Shown here: positions 32,661 to 40,997 of the stretch, piece by piece
Numbering within the stretch: position 1 is the first letter of the stretch
How the letters are laid out: every line of letters starts with the position of its first letter
From: Arthrobacter sp. H-02-3
Lineage (GTDB): Bacteria > Actinomycetota > Actinomycetes > Actinomycetales > Micrococcaceae
Length of the DNA stretch: 64,000 nucleotides
Reading direction: 5' to 3'
Assembly (NCBI RefSeq): GCF_003097355.1
Contig: NZ_PYUI01000003.1
Location: 280,339-344,338 of the forward strand
Notes under the pieces: generated by a model
Told to the model about the DNA's origin: nothing
What the model saw: only the letters and a program-made list of their open reading frames with translations
Database searches by the model: none
Translations under genes and position numbers: made by a program

Positions 32661-33788
32661 ATGAAGGCTGAAGACATCAAGAACCTCAAGATCGCCATCG
32701 TCGGCGCGGGCTACGGCGGCGCTGCGGCGGCCAAGGCCCTGAGCCTGCTCGGTGCAGACGTCAAGGTCTACGAGCAGGCTCCCCAGATGGGAGAGGTCGG
32801 CGCCGGCATTGGCCTGCGTCCGGCCACCATGGCCCGGTTCCGCCAGTGGGGAATCTTTGACGCGATCGCCAAGGTGAGCTCGGCGAGCGACTACTTTGAG
32901 ATCCTCACGGCCACCGGTGAGCCGATCATGAAGGACACCTGGCCCGAGTTCGGCGAAGAGAAGCAGACGTACCTCATCCACCGCCGCGACTTCATCGAAG
33001 CCCTTCTCGGCGTGCTTCCCGAGGGCATGGTGCAGCTCGGCCACCGGCTGGAGACCATCGAGGACAAGGGCGACCGCTCTGTCCTGACCTTTGCCAACGG
33101 GGAGACCGTGGAGGCCGACCTGGTGGTCGGTGCAGACGGCATCAAGTCCGCGGTGCGCGAGCAGCTCTTCAGCGACAAGGGCCCCGTGTTCTCCGGCGAA
33201 CACGCCTACCGCGTGGTCATCTCCGCCGACAACGCCCACGGGATGGCCGTCGACGACAACCTGCGGATGTACATGGGCAGGGGCACCAAGGTTTACCTCC
33301 TGCCGCTGCGCCACCGCAACCAGATGTCCTTCGACATCACCGCCCTGAATCCGGACGGCACCTGGGCACCCACGATCACGAAGGAAGAACTCCTGAAAAC
33401 TGTGGAAGGTTTCGACGAGCGGATCGTGGGCATCGCCCGCGACCTCGACATGGACACCGTCAACATCCGCGCCGTCTACGACATCGACCCCGTCGACTCC
33501 TGGCACACCGACTCAGTCGTCCTCATGGGCGATGCGGCGCACTCCATGCTGCACCACCAGGGCCAGGGTGCGAACTCGGCGATCGAGGATGCCGGAGCAC
33601 TGGCCGACGCCCTCGCGCAGGCCGACTCCGTCAAGGAGGCGCTGGCCCTGTTCCAGTCGACCCGCAAGCCGGTGACGGACGAGCTGCAGCGCATCTCGCG
33701 TCAGGGGTGGTCCGAGGAAGAAGTCAACGACGTCTTCCCTGGTCAGAAGCCCGCGTCCCAGAAGCCCGCGGCTCAGGCACAGGTCTGA
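32661..33788 (+). CDS. FAD-dependent aromatic-type monooxygenase
   Basis: The 375-residue class A flavoprotein carries the N-terminal FAD motif IVGAGYGGAAAAKALSLLG, the DG motif in ADLVVGADGIKS and the GD motif in VVLMGDAAHSMLHHQGQGAN. It resembles salicylate/6-hydroxynicotinate-type hydroxylases, which insert oxygen into an aromatic ring using NAD(P)H. It is not closely similar to the 3-hydroxybenzoate hydroxylase at 21.4 kb. A C-terminal Gln/Lys/Ala-rich tail follows the domain. The esterase gene starts 4 nt after its stop. Confidence 0.88.
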   Translation: MKAEDIKNLKIAIVGAGYGGAAAAKALSLLGADVKVYEQAPQMGEVGAGIGLRPATMARFRQWGIFDAIAKVSSASDYFEILTATGEPIMKDTWPEFGEEKQTYLIHRRDFIEALLGVLPEGMVQLGHRLETIEDKGDRSVLTFANGETVEADLVVGADGIKSAVREQLFSDKGPVFSGEHAYRVVISADNAHGMAVDDNLRMYMGRGTKVYLLPLRHRNQMSFDITALNPDGTWAPTITKEELLKTVEGFDERIVGIARDLDMDTVNIRAVYDIDPVDSWHTDSVVLMGDAAHSMLHHQGQGANSAIEDAGALADALAQADSVKEALALFQSTRKPVTDELQRISRQGWSEEEVNDVFPGQKPASQKPAAQAQV

Positions 33789-33792
33789 CGCC

Positions 33793-34725
33793 ATGACGAT
33801 TCATCCCGAAATTGCCAAGATCCTCAGCACCCTGCCGGCGCCCGATGGTTCGCCGCTGAATCCGGAGGCCATGCGGGCCGGCGAGGCCGCGCAGGTTCCC
33901 GCACTCGAGGACCGCCGTCCGCTGTACTCCGTCGAGGACGCCACGGCAGTGGCGCCCTCGGGCGACGTGCCGGTGCGGATCTACACACCGGTGGAGGCTG
34001 ACGCCTACGGACTGCTGGTGTACTTCCACGGCGGAGCGTTCTTCCTGGGCAGCCTGGACACCCACGACCACGTGGCGCGGGCACTCGCCAAGGAAACCGG
34101 CTACAAGGTCATCTCGGTCGGCTACCGGCTGGCCCCCGAAGCATCTTTCCCGGCCGGCCTCGACGACTGCTACGGTGTGGTCCGCTGGGCCGCCGCGCGG
34201 GGCCACAGCCTGGGCTGGGACGGGAAGAACCTCGCCATCGCGGGCGACAGCTCGGGCGGCAACTTCGTGGCCGCCGTCGCCGCGCAGGCCCACGACGACG
34301 GGTTCCCGGCGATCACGCACCAGGTGCTGTTCTATCCCTCCCTGGACCTGGACTTCGACGTCGACCGCTACGCGTCGCTGCGGGAGAATGCGAAGGGGTA
34401 CGGACTGGAGACGGCGGGCCTGCTGCCGTTCAACTCGTTCTACCTCGAGAACGGGGCGGACCCGGCGGATCCCCTCGTCTCCCCCATCAAACGCGAGGAC
34501 CTCGCCGGCCTGCCTGCTGCCCTCGTCATCACGGCAGAGCACGATCCCCTGCGGGACGAGGGCGAACTCTACGGGCGGCGCCTGAAAGAGGCCGGCGTCG
34601 GCGCAACAGTCAGCCGCTACGCGGGGGCCAACCACGGTTTCGTCCAGAACTTCTCCTGGATCCCGGAGTTCTACCGGGCATTCGAGGAGACAGGTGAATT
34701 CCTGAACGCGAGGGCCGGGCGATGA
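33793..34725 (+). CDS. HSL-family alpha/beta-hydrolase (carboxylesterase)
   Basis: The 310-residue protein has the oxyanion motif YFHGGAFFLGS, the nucleophile elbow GDSSGGN, the acid AEHDPLRDEG and the histidine ANHGF, a complete hormone-sensitive-lipase-type catalytic set. It would cleave a carboxylic ester of modest size. Its ATG is 4 nt after the monooxygenase stop and its own stop overlaps the next start (ATGA), so it is translationally linked to both. Confidence 0.9.
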   Translation: MTIHPEIAKILSTLPAPDGSPLNPEAMRAGEAAQVPALEDRRPLYSVEDATAVAPSGDVPVRIYTPVEADAYGLLVYFHGGAFFLGSLDTHDHVARALAKETGYKVISVGYRLAPEASFPAGLDDCYGVVRWAAARGHSLGWDGKNLAIAGDSSGGNFVAAVAAQAHDDGFPAITHQVLFYPSLDLDFDVDRYASLRENAKGYGLETAGLLPFNSFYLENGADPADPLVSPIKREDLAGLPAALVITAEHDPLRDEGELYGRRLKEAGVGATVSRYAGANHGFVQNFSWIPEFYRAFEETGEFLNARAGR

Positions 34726-35690
34726 CGAAGTCAGTCGCTGTTCATCCCATGGTCTCCCCATGGGGCCGGTTCGGTCTCTACAGCTTCTACATCGACGCCC
34801 CGGAGCCCGCCATCATCGACACGGGGATCGCGTCCTCGCCCGCCGAGGGCATGGTGCCGGCCTTGGAGGCGATCGGCCGCCGGATCGAGGACGTCCGCTG
34901 GATTCTGCTGACCCACGGACACATCGACCACATCGGCGGCGCGTACGCCCTGTGGGAGCTCACCGGCCGGCGCGCGCAGGTGGTGATTCACGAGGCCGAC
35001 GCACCGTTGTTGCGCTCGCGCCGGGCCCACGTGGACGAATACCTGTCCGGACGGGGGCAGTATCTGAACGACCCCGACGGCGAGGCGAAACTTACCGAGG
35101 CCACGAACGCGGTCATCTCCGGCGAGATGGAGCCGACGATGGTGGTGCGCGGGGGTGAGACCATCTCCCTTGGCGGTGACGTCAGCGTCTCGGTCCACTC
35201 GATTCCGGGCCACACTCCTGGGTCGGTGGCCTATGTCATCGACGGACAAAACGACGTGTTCGTCGGCGACGCCGTTCAGGTCCACGGTGCAGCCAACGGA
35301 TTCCCCGGATTCGCGGACCCGGAGGGCTACCGCTCAAGCCTCCAGTACCTCAGCGATAAAATCCGTCCGCGCCACCTCTACCTGGGGCACCCGTATCGCC
35401 GCGCGGATGGCACACCCTTCGGCGTGGAGCTCGACGCCGGGCAGGCCCGGGAGGCGCTTCAAGGGAGCCTGGAGATCGAAGCTCGCGTCAATAATGCGGC
35501 CTGCGGCTGCCTGGCTGCCGGACTGCAGGAAACGAACTCGCCATACTCACCCTTCGCCCGCGTAGCCGAGGACCTTGGTTTCGCCGGGGACCCCACCCTG
35601 GAGCCGTCCCCGTTCTTCACGACGCTCCACGGCTACCGCACGACGTCGGACCATTTGACCGAAGATGAGGAGACAAGCACTCATGGATGA
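34722..35690 (+). CDS. Metallo-beta-lactamase-fold hydrolase
   Basis: The 322-residue protein has the zinc motif LTHGHIDHIGG (HxHxDH), a downstream His in HSIPGHTPGSVAYV and Asp in VFVGDAVQ, the standard MBL set. The fold covers lactonases, thioesterases and esterases. In this operon a lactone or ester bond is the likely target, but nothing identifies it. It overlaps the esterase gene by 4 nt and the CocE-type gene by 8 nt. Confidence 0.88.
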   Translation: MTKSVAVHPMVSPWGRFGLYSFYIDAPEPAIIDTGIASSPAEGMVPALEAIGRRIEDVRWILLTHGHIDHIGGAYALWELTGRRAQVVIHEADAPLLRSRRAHVDEYLSGRGQYLNDPDGEAKLTEATNAVISGEMEPTMVVRGGETISLGGDVSVSVHSIPGHTPGSVAYVIDGQNDVFVGDAVQVHGAANGFPGFADPEGYRSSLQYLSDKIRPRHLYLGHPYRRADGTPFGVELDAGQAREALQGSLEIEARVNNAACGCLAAGLQETNSPYSPFARVAEDLGFAGDPTLEPSPFFTTLHGYRTTSDHLTEDEETSTHG

Positions 35691-37422
35691 CTTCCAGTTG
35701 CTGAACGCCGGCGGGGGGAAGATTGCCGTTCGCAAAGACCTCCGGGTCCCGATGCGCGACGGCGTCGAGCTCGCCGCGGACGCATACCAGGGTACCGACG
35801 ACAAGCCTCGTCCGGCGCTGGTGGCACTGAGCCCGTACGGCAAGGAACTGCAGGCGCTGGCCCTCACTACGCCGCCACAGCGGCGCCCCAGCCCGATGTG
35901 GGACGGCTGCATCGAGGCCGGCGACATTGCCCGCATCGTCAAGGAGGACTACGTCCACGTCATCGGTGACCTGCGCGGCTCCGGCCACTCCGGCGGTGAG
36001 CACATCGGCAACTACAACGCCGGCGGCGTCTCGCTCGGCCAGGACGCGTACGACTTCATCGAGTGGGTCGCGGAGCAGCCGTGGTGCGACGGCAACGTCG
36101 GCATGGTGGGCATCTCCTACTTCGGCTCCATGCAGGTGCTCGCCGCCGCCGAGCGCCCGCCGCACCTCAAGGCGATCTTCGTCTCCGGCGGCCACTACGA
36201 CTTCTACGAGACCACCTACCACGGTGGCATCATGTGGTTCATGCCCCGCGCCGCCCGCGAGGGCCGCGGCGGAGATTCCGGCTGGGCGTTCACCGACAAC
36301 GTCAAGTCCCGCATGATCGAGAAGCACTCCCCCGAGGAGCTGAAGAAGCTCGTCCAGAAGCGCCTGCAGGACCCGGACGTCGCCGCCTGGCCGAACCTGG
36401 TCCACGTCCTGAACTACCCGAAGAACCACGAAGCCTGGTTCGACATCGTCATGAACGAGCTGGACGGGGACTGGTATGAGGAGCGCAACCCGATCACGCT
36501 GGCCCCGAACATCGACATCCCGGTGTGGCTGCAGCTGGACCAGGGCCGCGGCTGGACCCTGGACGGCACCATCGAGCTTTTCAACGAGCTGAAGGGCCCG
36601 AAGAAGCTCGACATCGGTCCCTACCCGCCGATGCAGTCGCGCCCGTTCATCGAGGAACACGACAAGATGTTCCGGTGGTACGACTACTGGATCAAGGGCA
36701 TCGACAACCGCGTCATGGACGAGCCCGCCGTGAGTGTCTTCGTGGAGGGCTCCCGCGAGGTGGTGACCGCGGACCAGTGGCCGCCGAAGGACATCGAATA
36801 CACGTCCCTGTATTTGCGCCCGCGCCAAAGGCTGTCCAGGGAGCCGGAGCCGATGGGTACGGAGTACGCGGCCCCGGACGGTTTCTACCAGGCGCCGCTG
36901 ACGGTGACGGACAAGGTGGAGATCCTGAGCTGGAGCACGGAGCCGTTCGAGGCGGACACGGAGCTGATCGGCACCGGCGCCGCGCACATCTTCGCGGAGA
37001 TCGACCAGCCGGACACCAACTTCATCCTTCGCCTGTGGGACTACGCTCCCAACGGCAAACGCCAGCTGATCACCAGCGGTTACCTCAAGGCCTCGCACCG
37101 CGAGCTCGACGGTCGGACCACCGAGGGCAACCCGTACCACCCGCACACCCGCTCCGTTCCCGTGGAACCGGGAACGGTCGAGGAGTATGTGCTGCGCCTT
37201 TACCCGTTCGCGAACACGTTCAAACCCGGCCACAAGCTGACGGTGGAACTCTCGAACGGCGAGCCCCTGGCCGACGAGCACAATTCGCTGCTGCCGCCGG
37301 ATGCCTTCCACCTGCCGGTGGGCCGGCCCGTGACCCATAAGATCTACCGCGACGCCGCCCACCAGTCCAGGCTGGTGCTGCCGTTCACCAGGGGCAAGGC
37401 GGCGGGGCACCGGGCGAACTGA
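35683..37422 (+). CDS. CocE/NonD-family S15 hydrolase
   Basis: The 579-residue protein starts with the typical VPMRDGVELAADAY strand, continues through GDLRGSGHSGG and has the nucleophile Ser145 in GISYFGSMQ. After the cap domain comes the C-terminal jelly-roll (SLYLRP... to the end). Family members cleave esters or amides such as cocaine, acylated antibiotics or X-Pro peptides. The GPWxH-type histidine is not obvious here (LDIGPYPPMQSRPF), as in a subgroup of the family where the base may come from EEHDKMFRWYDYW. The ATG overlaps the MBL gene end by 8 nt and has GAGGAGA upstream. Confidence 0.85.
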   Translation: MDDFQLLNAGGGKIAVRKDLRVPMRDGVELAADAYQGTDDKPRPALVALSPYGKELQALALTTPPQRRPSPMWDGCIEAGDIARIVKEDYVHVIGDLRGSGHSGGEHIGNYNAGGVSLGQDAYDFIEWVAEQPWCDGNVGMVGISYFGSMQVLAAAERPPHLKAIFVSGGHYDFYETTYHGGIMWFMPRAAREGRGGDSGWAFTDNVKSRMIEKHSPEELKKLVQKRLQDPDVAAWPNLVHVLNYPKNHEAWFDIVMNELDGDWYEERNPITLAPNIDIPVWLQLDQGRGWTLDGTIELFNELKGPKKLDIGPYPPMQSRPFIEEHDKMFRWYDYWIKGIDNRVMDEPAVSVFVEGSREVVTADQWPPKDIEYTSLYLRPRQRLSREPEPMGTEYAAPDGFYQAPLTVTDKVEILSWSTEPFEADTELIGTGAAHIFAEIDQPDTNFILRLWDYAPNGKRQLITSGYLKASHRELDGRTTEGNPYHPHTRSVPVEPGTVEEYVLRLYPFANTFKPGHKLTVELSNGEPLADEHNSLLPPDAFHLPVGRPVTHKIYRDAAHQSRLVLPFTRGKAAGHRAN

Positions 37423-37449
37423 CCCTACCGGTCATCTGGTGCTTCCTGC

Positions 37450-38055
37450 TCACTCAGCCAGCAGGAAGCACCAGTTCTGGACCATCAGCTCCAGCGAAGT
37501 ATCGCGGTCCACCGTCCAGCCGAGCCGCATCCAGCGCCGGGAAAAGAACTCTAGTTCCCCGAAGGCCAGCGCGCACCGCACCCGGCGGCTGATCGGGTCA
37601 AACCGCCCGGCCCGGTCAAGGCCCGCCTGCATGTCATCGATCGCCGAGTCGAACCACTGATCAAGAGCCGTTTGGATATCGGGTTCGCTGGCCGCCGCCT
37701 GATGCGCCGCCACCACGTAAGGGCGGATCTCCGCCCACTGGTCGAATTTGCGCGCAAGCCAGGTCCGGATCAGCTCACGGTCCCCGGATTCCACCACTGA
37801 ATGCAGCGGCGGGACATCCGCCTCGGTCAGCATCTGATTGGAGCGCTCGACCAGCGACCGCATGAGCTGGCCCTTGGAAGGAAAATGCGAGTAAAAGGTG
37901 GCCCTGGTGGTGCCTACGGCAGCGGCGATGTCATCCACCGTGGTGGCGGCATACCCCTTCTCCTCAAAAAGCTCCAGCCCCTTCTCGAGCAAGAGCCGGC
38001 GGGTCATCTGCTTCTGAGCTTCTCGAATGCTTGCCACTCCCCCAGAGTAATGCAA
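37450..38055 (-). CDS. TetR-family regulator, paralogue of the 28.1-kb TetR
   Basis: The 201-residue protein has the helix-turn-helix GLELFEEKGYAATTVDDIAA with TTRATFYSHFPSKGQLM, very close to the TetR at 28085-28699, and a helical effector domain. It is convergent with the hydrolase operon and divergent from the exporter. A dyad of the same type as those at the P450 divergence overlaps the exporter -35 box. The two paralogues may recognise overlapping site sets. Confidence 0.88.
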   Translation of the reverse strand: MHYSGGVASIREAQKQMTRRLLLEKGLELFEEKGYAATTVDDIAAAVGTTRATFYSHFPSKGQLMRSLVERSNQMLTEADVPPLHSVVESGDRELIRTWLARKFDQWAEIRPYVVAAHQAAASEPDIQTALDQWFDSAIDDMQAGLDRAGRFDPISRRVRCALAFGELEFFSRRWMRLGWTVDRDTSLELMVQNWCFLLAE

Positions 38056-38075
38056 GGTTCACCATGTAATTTGAC

Positions 38076-38105
38076 TTGACACCATGTATAGTCAATGCCT
38101 ATGTT
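38076..38105 (+). promoter_or_regulatory. Exporter promoter with TetR-type dyad on the -35 box
   Basis: TTGACA (38076-38081) and TATGTT (38100-38105) with an 18-nt spacer make a good promoter toward the MFS gene. The dyad TTGACA-CCA-TGTATA (38076-38090) covers the -35 element, as expected for repression. A related CACCATGTA repeat sits just upstream near 38060. Confidence 0.58.
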
Positions 38106-38303
38106 GTTACCGACATCACATCCGGGTGCCATCGCGACGACGCGAAAAGAGGACAACGTGCCGTGCTTCAGGGGCCTTGATTCCGGCGGCACCGCCCCCG
38201 CCATCGTGACCCGGCGCCGCCTCCCCGACCACTGACCGCCGTCGGACGCCTCGTTCTTCACCCCGCTCCACCCGATTGCTCGTATCAGACAAAGGAGTTT
38301 TCC

Positions 38304-39974
38304 ATGAGCACTGATCCCAGAACCGTTCCACCCCAGACCTACCCGCCGCAGCAGGCACCGCCTGCCGCGCAGTCCCCTGCCGAAGCTGCCACCGATGCCG
38401 CCCAGTTGGCGCTTCCGCGGCTGCGGGTGAAAGGCACGCTGGCAACGGCCGCCGTCGCCGTGATGGTCGCGCAAATCGCCAACGCGCTTCCCGGCTCGCT
38501 CAATGGCGAGTTCCAGACGACCTTCAACGCCGTTGGGTCCCAGTTGACCCTGATCGCGGCAGCGTTCATGATCCCCGTCGTCGTGTTCGAGCTGACCTTT
38601 GGCCTGTTGGGCGACAAGCTCGGCCACAAGAAGCTTGTCATGGGCGGCTCCCTGCTCATGGCGATCGGCTCACTGGTCTGCACCCTGGCTCCGACCGTTG
38701 AGGCGATGTGGATCGGTTCGGCCCTGAACGGCCTCGGCGCGGGAGCCATCTTCCCCGCCTCCCTCGCCCTCGTTGCCGCCGTCACTCACGATGCGCGGGC
38801 GCGGGCCAGGGGAATTGCCATGTGGGCGGGATTCCTGTCCGTCGGTGCGGCGCTGTCACCGCTGCTCGGCGGCACCTTGGCCAGCCTCGGCTCCTGGCGG
38901 GGCGCCTACGGCACGGTTGCCGTCCTTAGCGTACTGACCGTGATCCTGGCGCTGCTGGTCGCGGCAGAACACAAGGCGGCCCAGGGCCGCAAGCCGGACT
39001 GGTGGGGCCAGATCACCTTTGCCCTCGGCCTGATCCTTGTCCTCTTCGGCCTCGTCAAGGGCCCCGAAGACGGCTGGGGCGCCCCTCACGTGATCTTCTC
39101 GTTCGTCGCCGGCATCGCTCTGTTGCTCGCGTTCGTCCTCATTGAGACGCGCGTCGAATCGCCGCTGCTGGATCTGCGGCTGTTCCGCAACCGCGGCTTC
39201 ACCATTTCCTCGATCGTCGCCGTCGTCGGGATGTTCGCGTTCCTCGGAAGCCTCTTCTCGCTGAGCATGTGGCTCGGCCCGGTCCAGCACCAGAACCCCA
39301 TGAACATCGGCCTGCTGTTCATCCTGCTGCAGGGCCCGACGTTCGTGCTGGTTCCGCTGATCTCCCGCCTGCTCACCCGCGTCGCGGGCCGCTGGATGCT
39401 CACCGCGGGCTTCCTCCTGATGGCCGCCGGCGCGCTGATGGCCTCCGGCCTGGACGTCACGAACATGTCCATGACCCCGTTCATCACCCCGGCCCTGCTG
39501 CTCGGCGTCGGCTTCGCCCTGACCCTGAGCCCGATGACCGCGATCGCCCTGAACACTGTCCCCCTGCACCTGGCCGGCATGGCCAGCGCCACCACCAACC
39601 TGCTCCGCGACCTCGGCTTCGCCCTCGGCCCGGTGCTGGCCGGCGCCGTGGCCCTGAGCACCGCCGGAGCCAGCCTGGGCGCCTCGCTGCAGACCGCCAC
39701 GCTCCCCGCCGACCAGGCCGGTCCGGCCAACGCGATCTTCCAGGCCGGCGGCCCAATCGCACTCAACAGCCTGCCGCCGGGAGCACCCGGCTCCGCAGCT
39801 CACGAGCTCGCCCTGCAGTCCCTGGGCAACGGCTTCTCCGATGCCTTCATCGTCTGCGCCATCGCGGCGGCCGCCGCGGCCTTGCTCACCCTCATCGGCC
39901 TGCACGGCGTCCGCGACACCCACCCCGCCGCCGAGGCCTTCGTGGATCCCCTGGTGGAATCCACCCAGTCCTGA
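38304..39974 (+). CDS. MFS exporter, DHA2-like (14 spans)
   Basis: The 556-residue protein has about fourteen predicted membrane helices, with GLLGDKLGHKKLVMGGSLL as the loop 2-3 motif A, and hydrophilic Pro/Gln-rich N-terminal and central segments. DHA2 carriers usually expel toxic organic compounds. Divergent from a TetR gene and adjacent to the hydrolase operon, it may export an intermediate or protect against the island's substrate. The stop is followed by a hairpin at 40001. Confidence 0.86.
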   Translation: MSTDPRTVPPQTYPPQQAPPAAQSPAEAATDAAQLALPRLRVKGTLATAAVAVMVAQIANALPGSLNGEFQTTFNAVGSQLTLIAAAFMIPVVVFELTFGLLGDKLGHKKLVMGGSLLMAIGSLVCTLAPTVEAMWIGSALNGLGAGAIFPASLALVAAVTHDARARARGIAMWAGFLSVGAALSPLLGGTLASLGSWRGAYGTVAVLSVLTVILALLVAAEHKAAQGRKPDWWGQITFALGLILVLFGLVKGPEDGWGAPHVIFSFVAGIALLLAFVLIETRVESPLLDLRLFRNRGFTISSIVAVVGMFAFLGSLFSLSMWLGPVQHQNPMNIGLLFILLQGPTFVLVPLISRLLTRVAGRWMLTAGFLLMAAGALMASGLDVTNMSMTPFITPALLLGVGFALTLSPMTAIALNTVPLHLAGMASATTNLLRDLGFALGPVLAGAVALSTAGASLGASLQTATLPADQAGPANAIFQAGGPIALNSLPPGAPGSAAHELALQSLGNGFSDAFIVCAIAAAAAALLTLIGLHGVRDTHPAAEAFVDPLVESTQS

Positions 39975-40000
39975 ACGGTTTGAGCCTTTGCAGTCCCCCG

Positions 40001-40039
40001 GGCCCGCCTGCCATCGAAGCCCTCGATGACTGGCGGGCC
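40001..40039 (+). terminator. Hairpin after the exporter gene
   Basis: Positions 40001-40017 pair with 40023-40039 (GGCCCGCC...CATCGA against its complement, two mismatches) around a 5-nt loop. It lies 27 nt after the stop and lacks a good T run. Confidence 0.6.
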
Positions 40040-40136
40040 TGCGGCGCGGGCCGACCCCTCACCGGCCGACCGGTCGGGTGGCCGCGCTGACGTCGCCCGT
40101 CGGGACGGGCCCCGTAGTTGTGCTAGATTTCGGCGC

Positions 40137-40856
40137 ATGATCTCGCACCCGCCAAGCCACGATACCGACGGAACCACAGCCGCCGCCATCGGGCTGTTGG
40201 CGTCGAAAGGCTATGACGCAACGTCCGTTGACGAACTTGCGGACGCCGCGGGCATGAGCCGCAGCACCTTCTTCCGGAAGTTCGGATCAAAGGAGGACGT
40301 TGTTTTCGCGGACCACGAGCGAATCCTGGGGCAGGTGACCGAACGACTGGCGGAATCGATGCAGGAACCGCTCGCAGCGATCGAGGACGCGGCGCTGCTG
40401 GTCTTCAACCACCACGTACGGAACCCGGAAACGTCACGAGCCCGGTATGAGCTGATGCAGACCGTGCCGGCCCTCCGGGACCGGGAGCTGGTCACCTCCC
40501 ACCGATACGAGAGGGCGTTCCTGCTGCACCTGCTGGATAAGATCCCTGACGGCGAGCACCGTGAATACAAAGCTGTTGCCTTCGCCGCAGCCGCGGTCGC
40601 CGTGCACAACGCCTTCCTCCGGCGATGGCTCCGCACAACAGCAACTGCCCCGGAAACTGCAGCGGCAGACCGGGAGAGATCAACTGCGCTTGCGAACGAA
40701 CTCCGGGCTCTCTCCGGGATCTTCCGGCCGGCGTTGTACGGCCCGCCAGCGCCGGCTCCGGCATCCCATGCGTCCCCTGCCGTTGTAGTCACCGTGCTGA
40801 CGGCGGGCGCAGACAAGGACGCGATCGTGCAGGCGGTCCGCGACGCCCTGTCCTGA
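40137..40856 (+). CDS. TetR-family regulator of the acyl-CoA operon
   Basis: The protein of about 239 residues has an N-terminal TetR helix-turn-helix (AAAIGLLASKGYDATSVDEL, then MSRSTFFRKFGSKEDVVF) and a helical C-terminal domain ending in a Pro/Ala-rich tail. ATG 40137 fits the family start. A perfect dyad GCCCGTC-GG-GACGGGC (40095-40110) lies 27 nt upstream. It precedes an acyl-CoA dehydrogenase/thiolase/ligase operon in the same direction, which it probably controls through the different dyad at 40895-40913. Confidence 0.86.
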   Translation: MISHPPSHDTDGTTAAAIGLLASKGYDATSVDELADAAGMSRSTFFRKFGSKEDVVFADHERILGQVTERLAESMQEPLAAIEDAALLVFNHHVRNPETSRARYELMQTVPALRDRELVTSHRYERAFLLHLLDKIPDGEHREYKAVAFAAAAVAVHNAFLRRWLRTTATAPETAAADRERSTALANELRALSGIFRPALYGPPAPAPASHASPAVVVTVLTAGADKDAIVQAVRDALS

Positions 40857-40894
40857 CGCACTGTCCCGACGTTGACACGCACGGGCTGACACTG

Positions 40895-40913
40895 AGTTCC
40901 TTGACGTGGAACT
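40895..40913. promoter_or_regulatory. Dyad upstream of the acyl-CoA operon
   Basis: AGTTCC-TTGACGT-GGAACT is an inverted repeat with perfect 6-bp arms and a 7-nt spacer containing TTGACG, a possible -35. It lies 85 nt before the acyl-CoA dehydrogenase start and is a candidate site for the upstream TetR. Confidence 0.45.
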
Positions 40914-40997
40914 GCGTTTCAATGCATCCTTAGTCGACGTGGTGTGAGCCACGGCACGTGGGCGCCCAGGCCCCGACGCGAGACAGAGGACGAACAG

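Noticed and set aside
35617..37410. A 597-codon open frame antisense to the CocE/NonD gene
   Set aside because: The translation is Val/Arg/Leu low-complexity sequence without motifs, while the plus strand has a full S15 hydrolase.
38856..39923. A 355-codon antisense frame across the DHA2 exporter
   Set aside because: Composition is Gly/Glu/Gln/Arg-rich and repetitive, typical of the antisense of a membrane protein gene.
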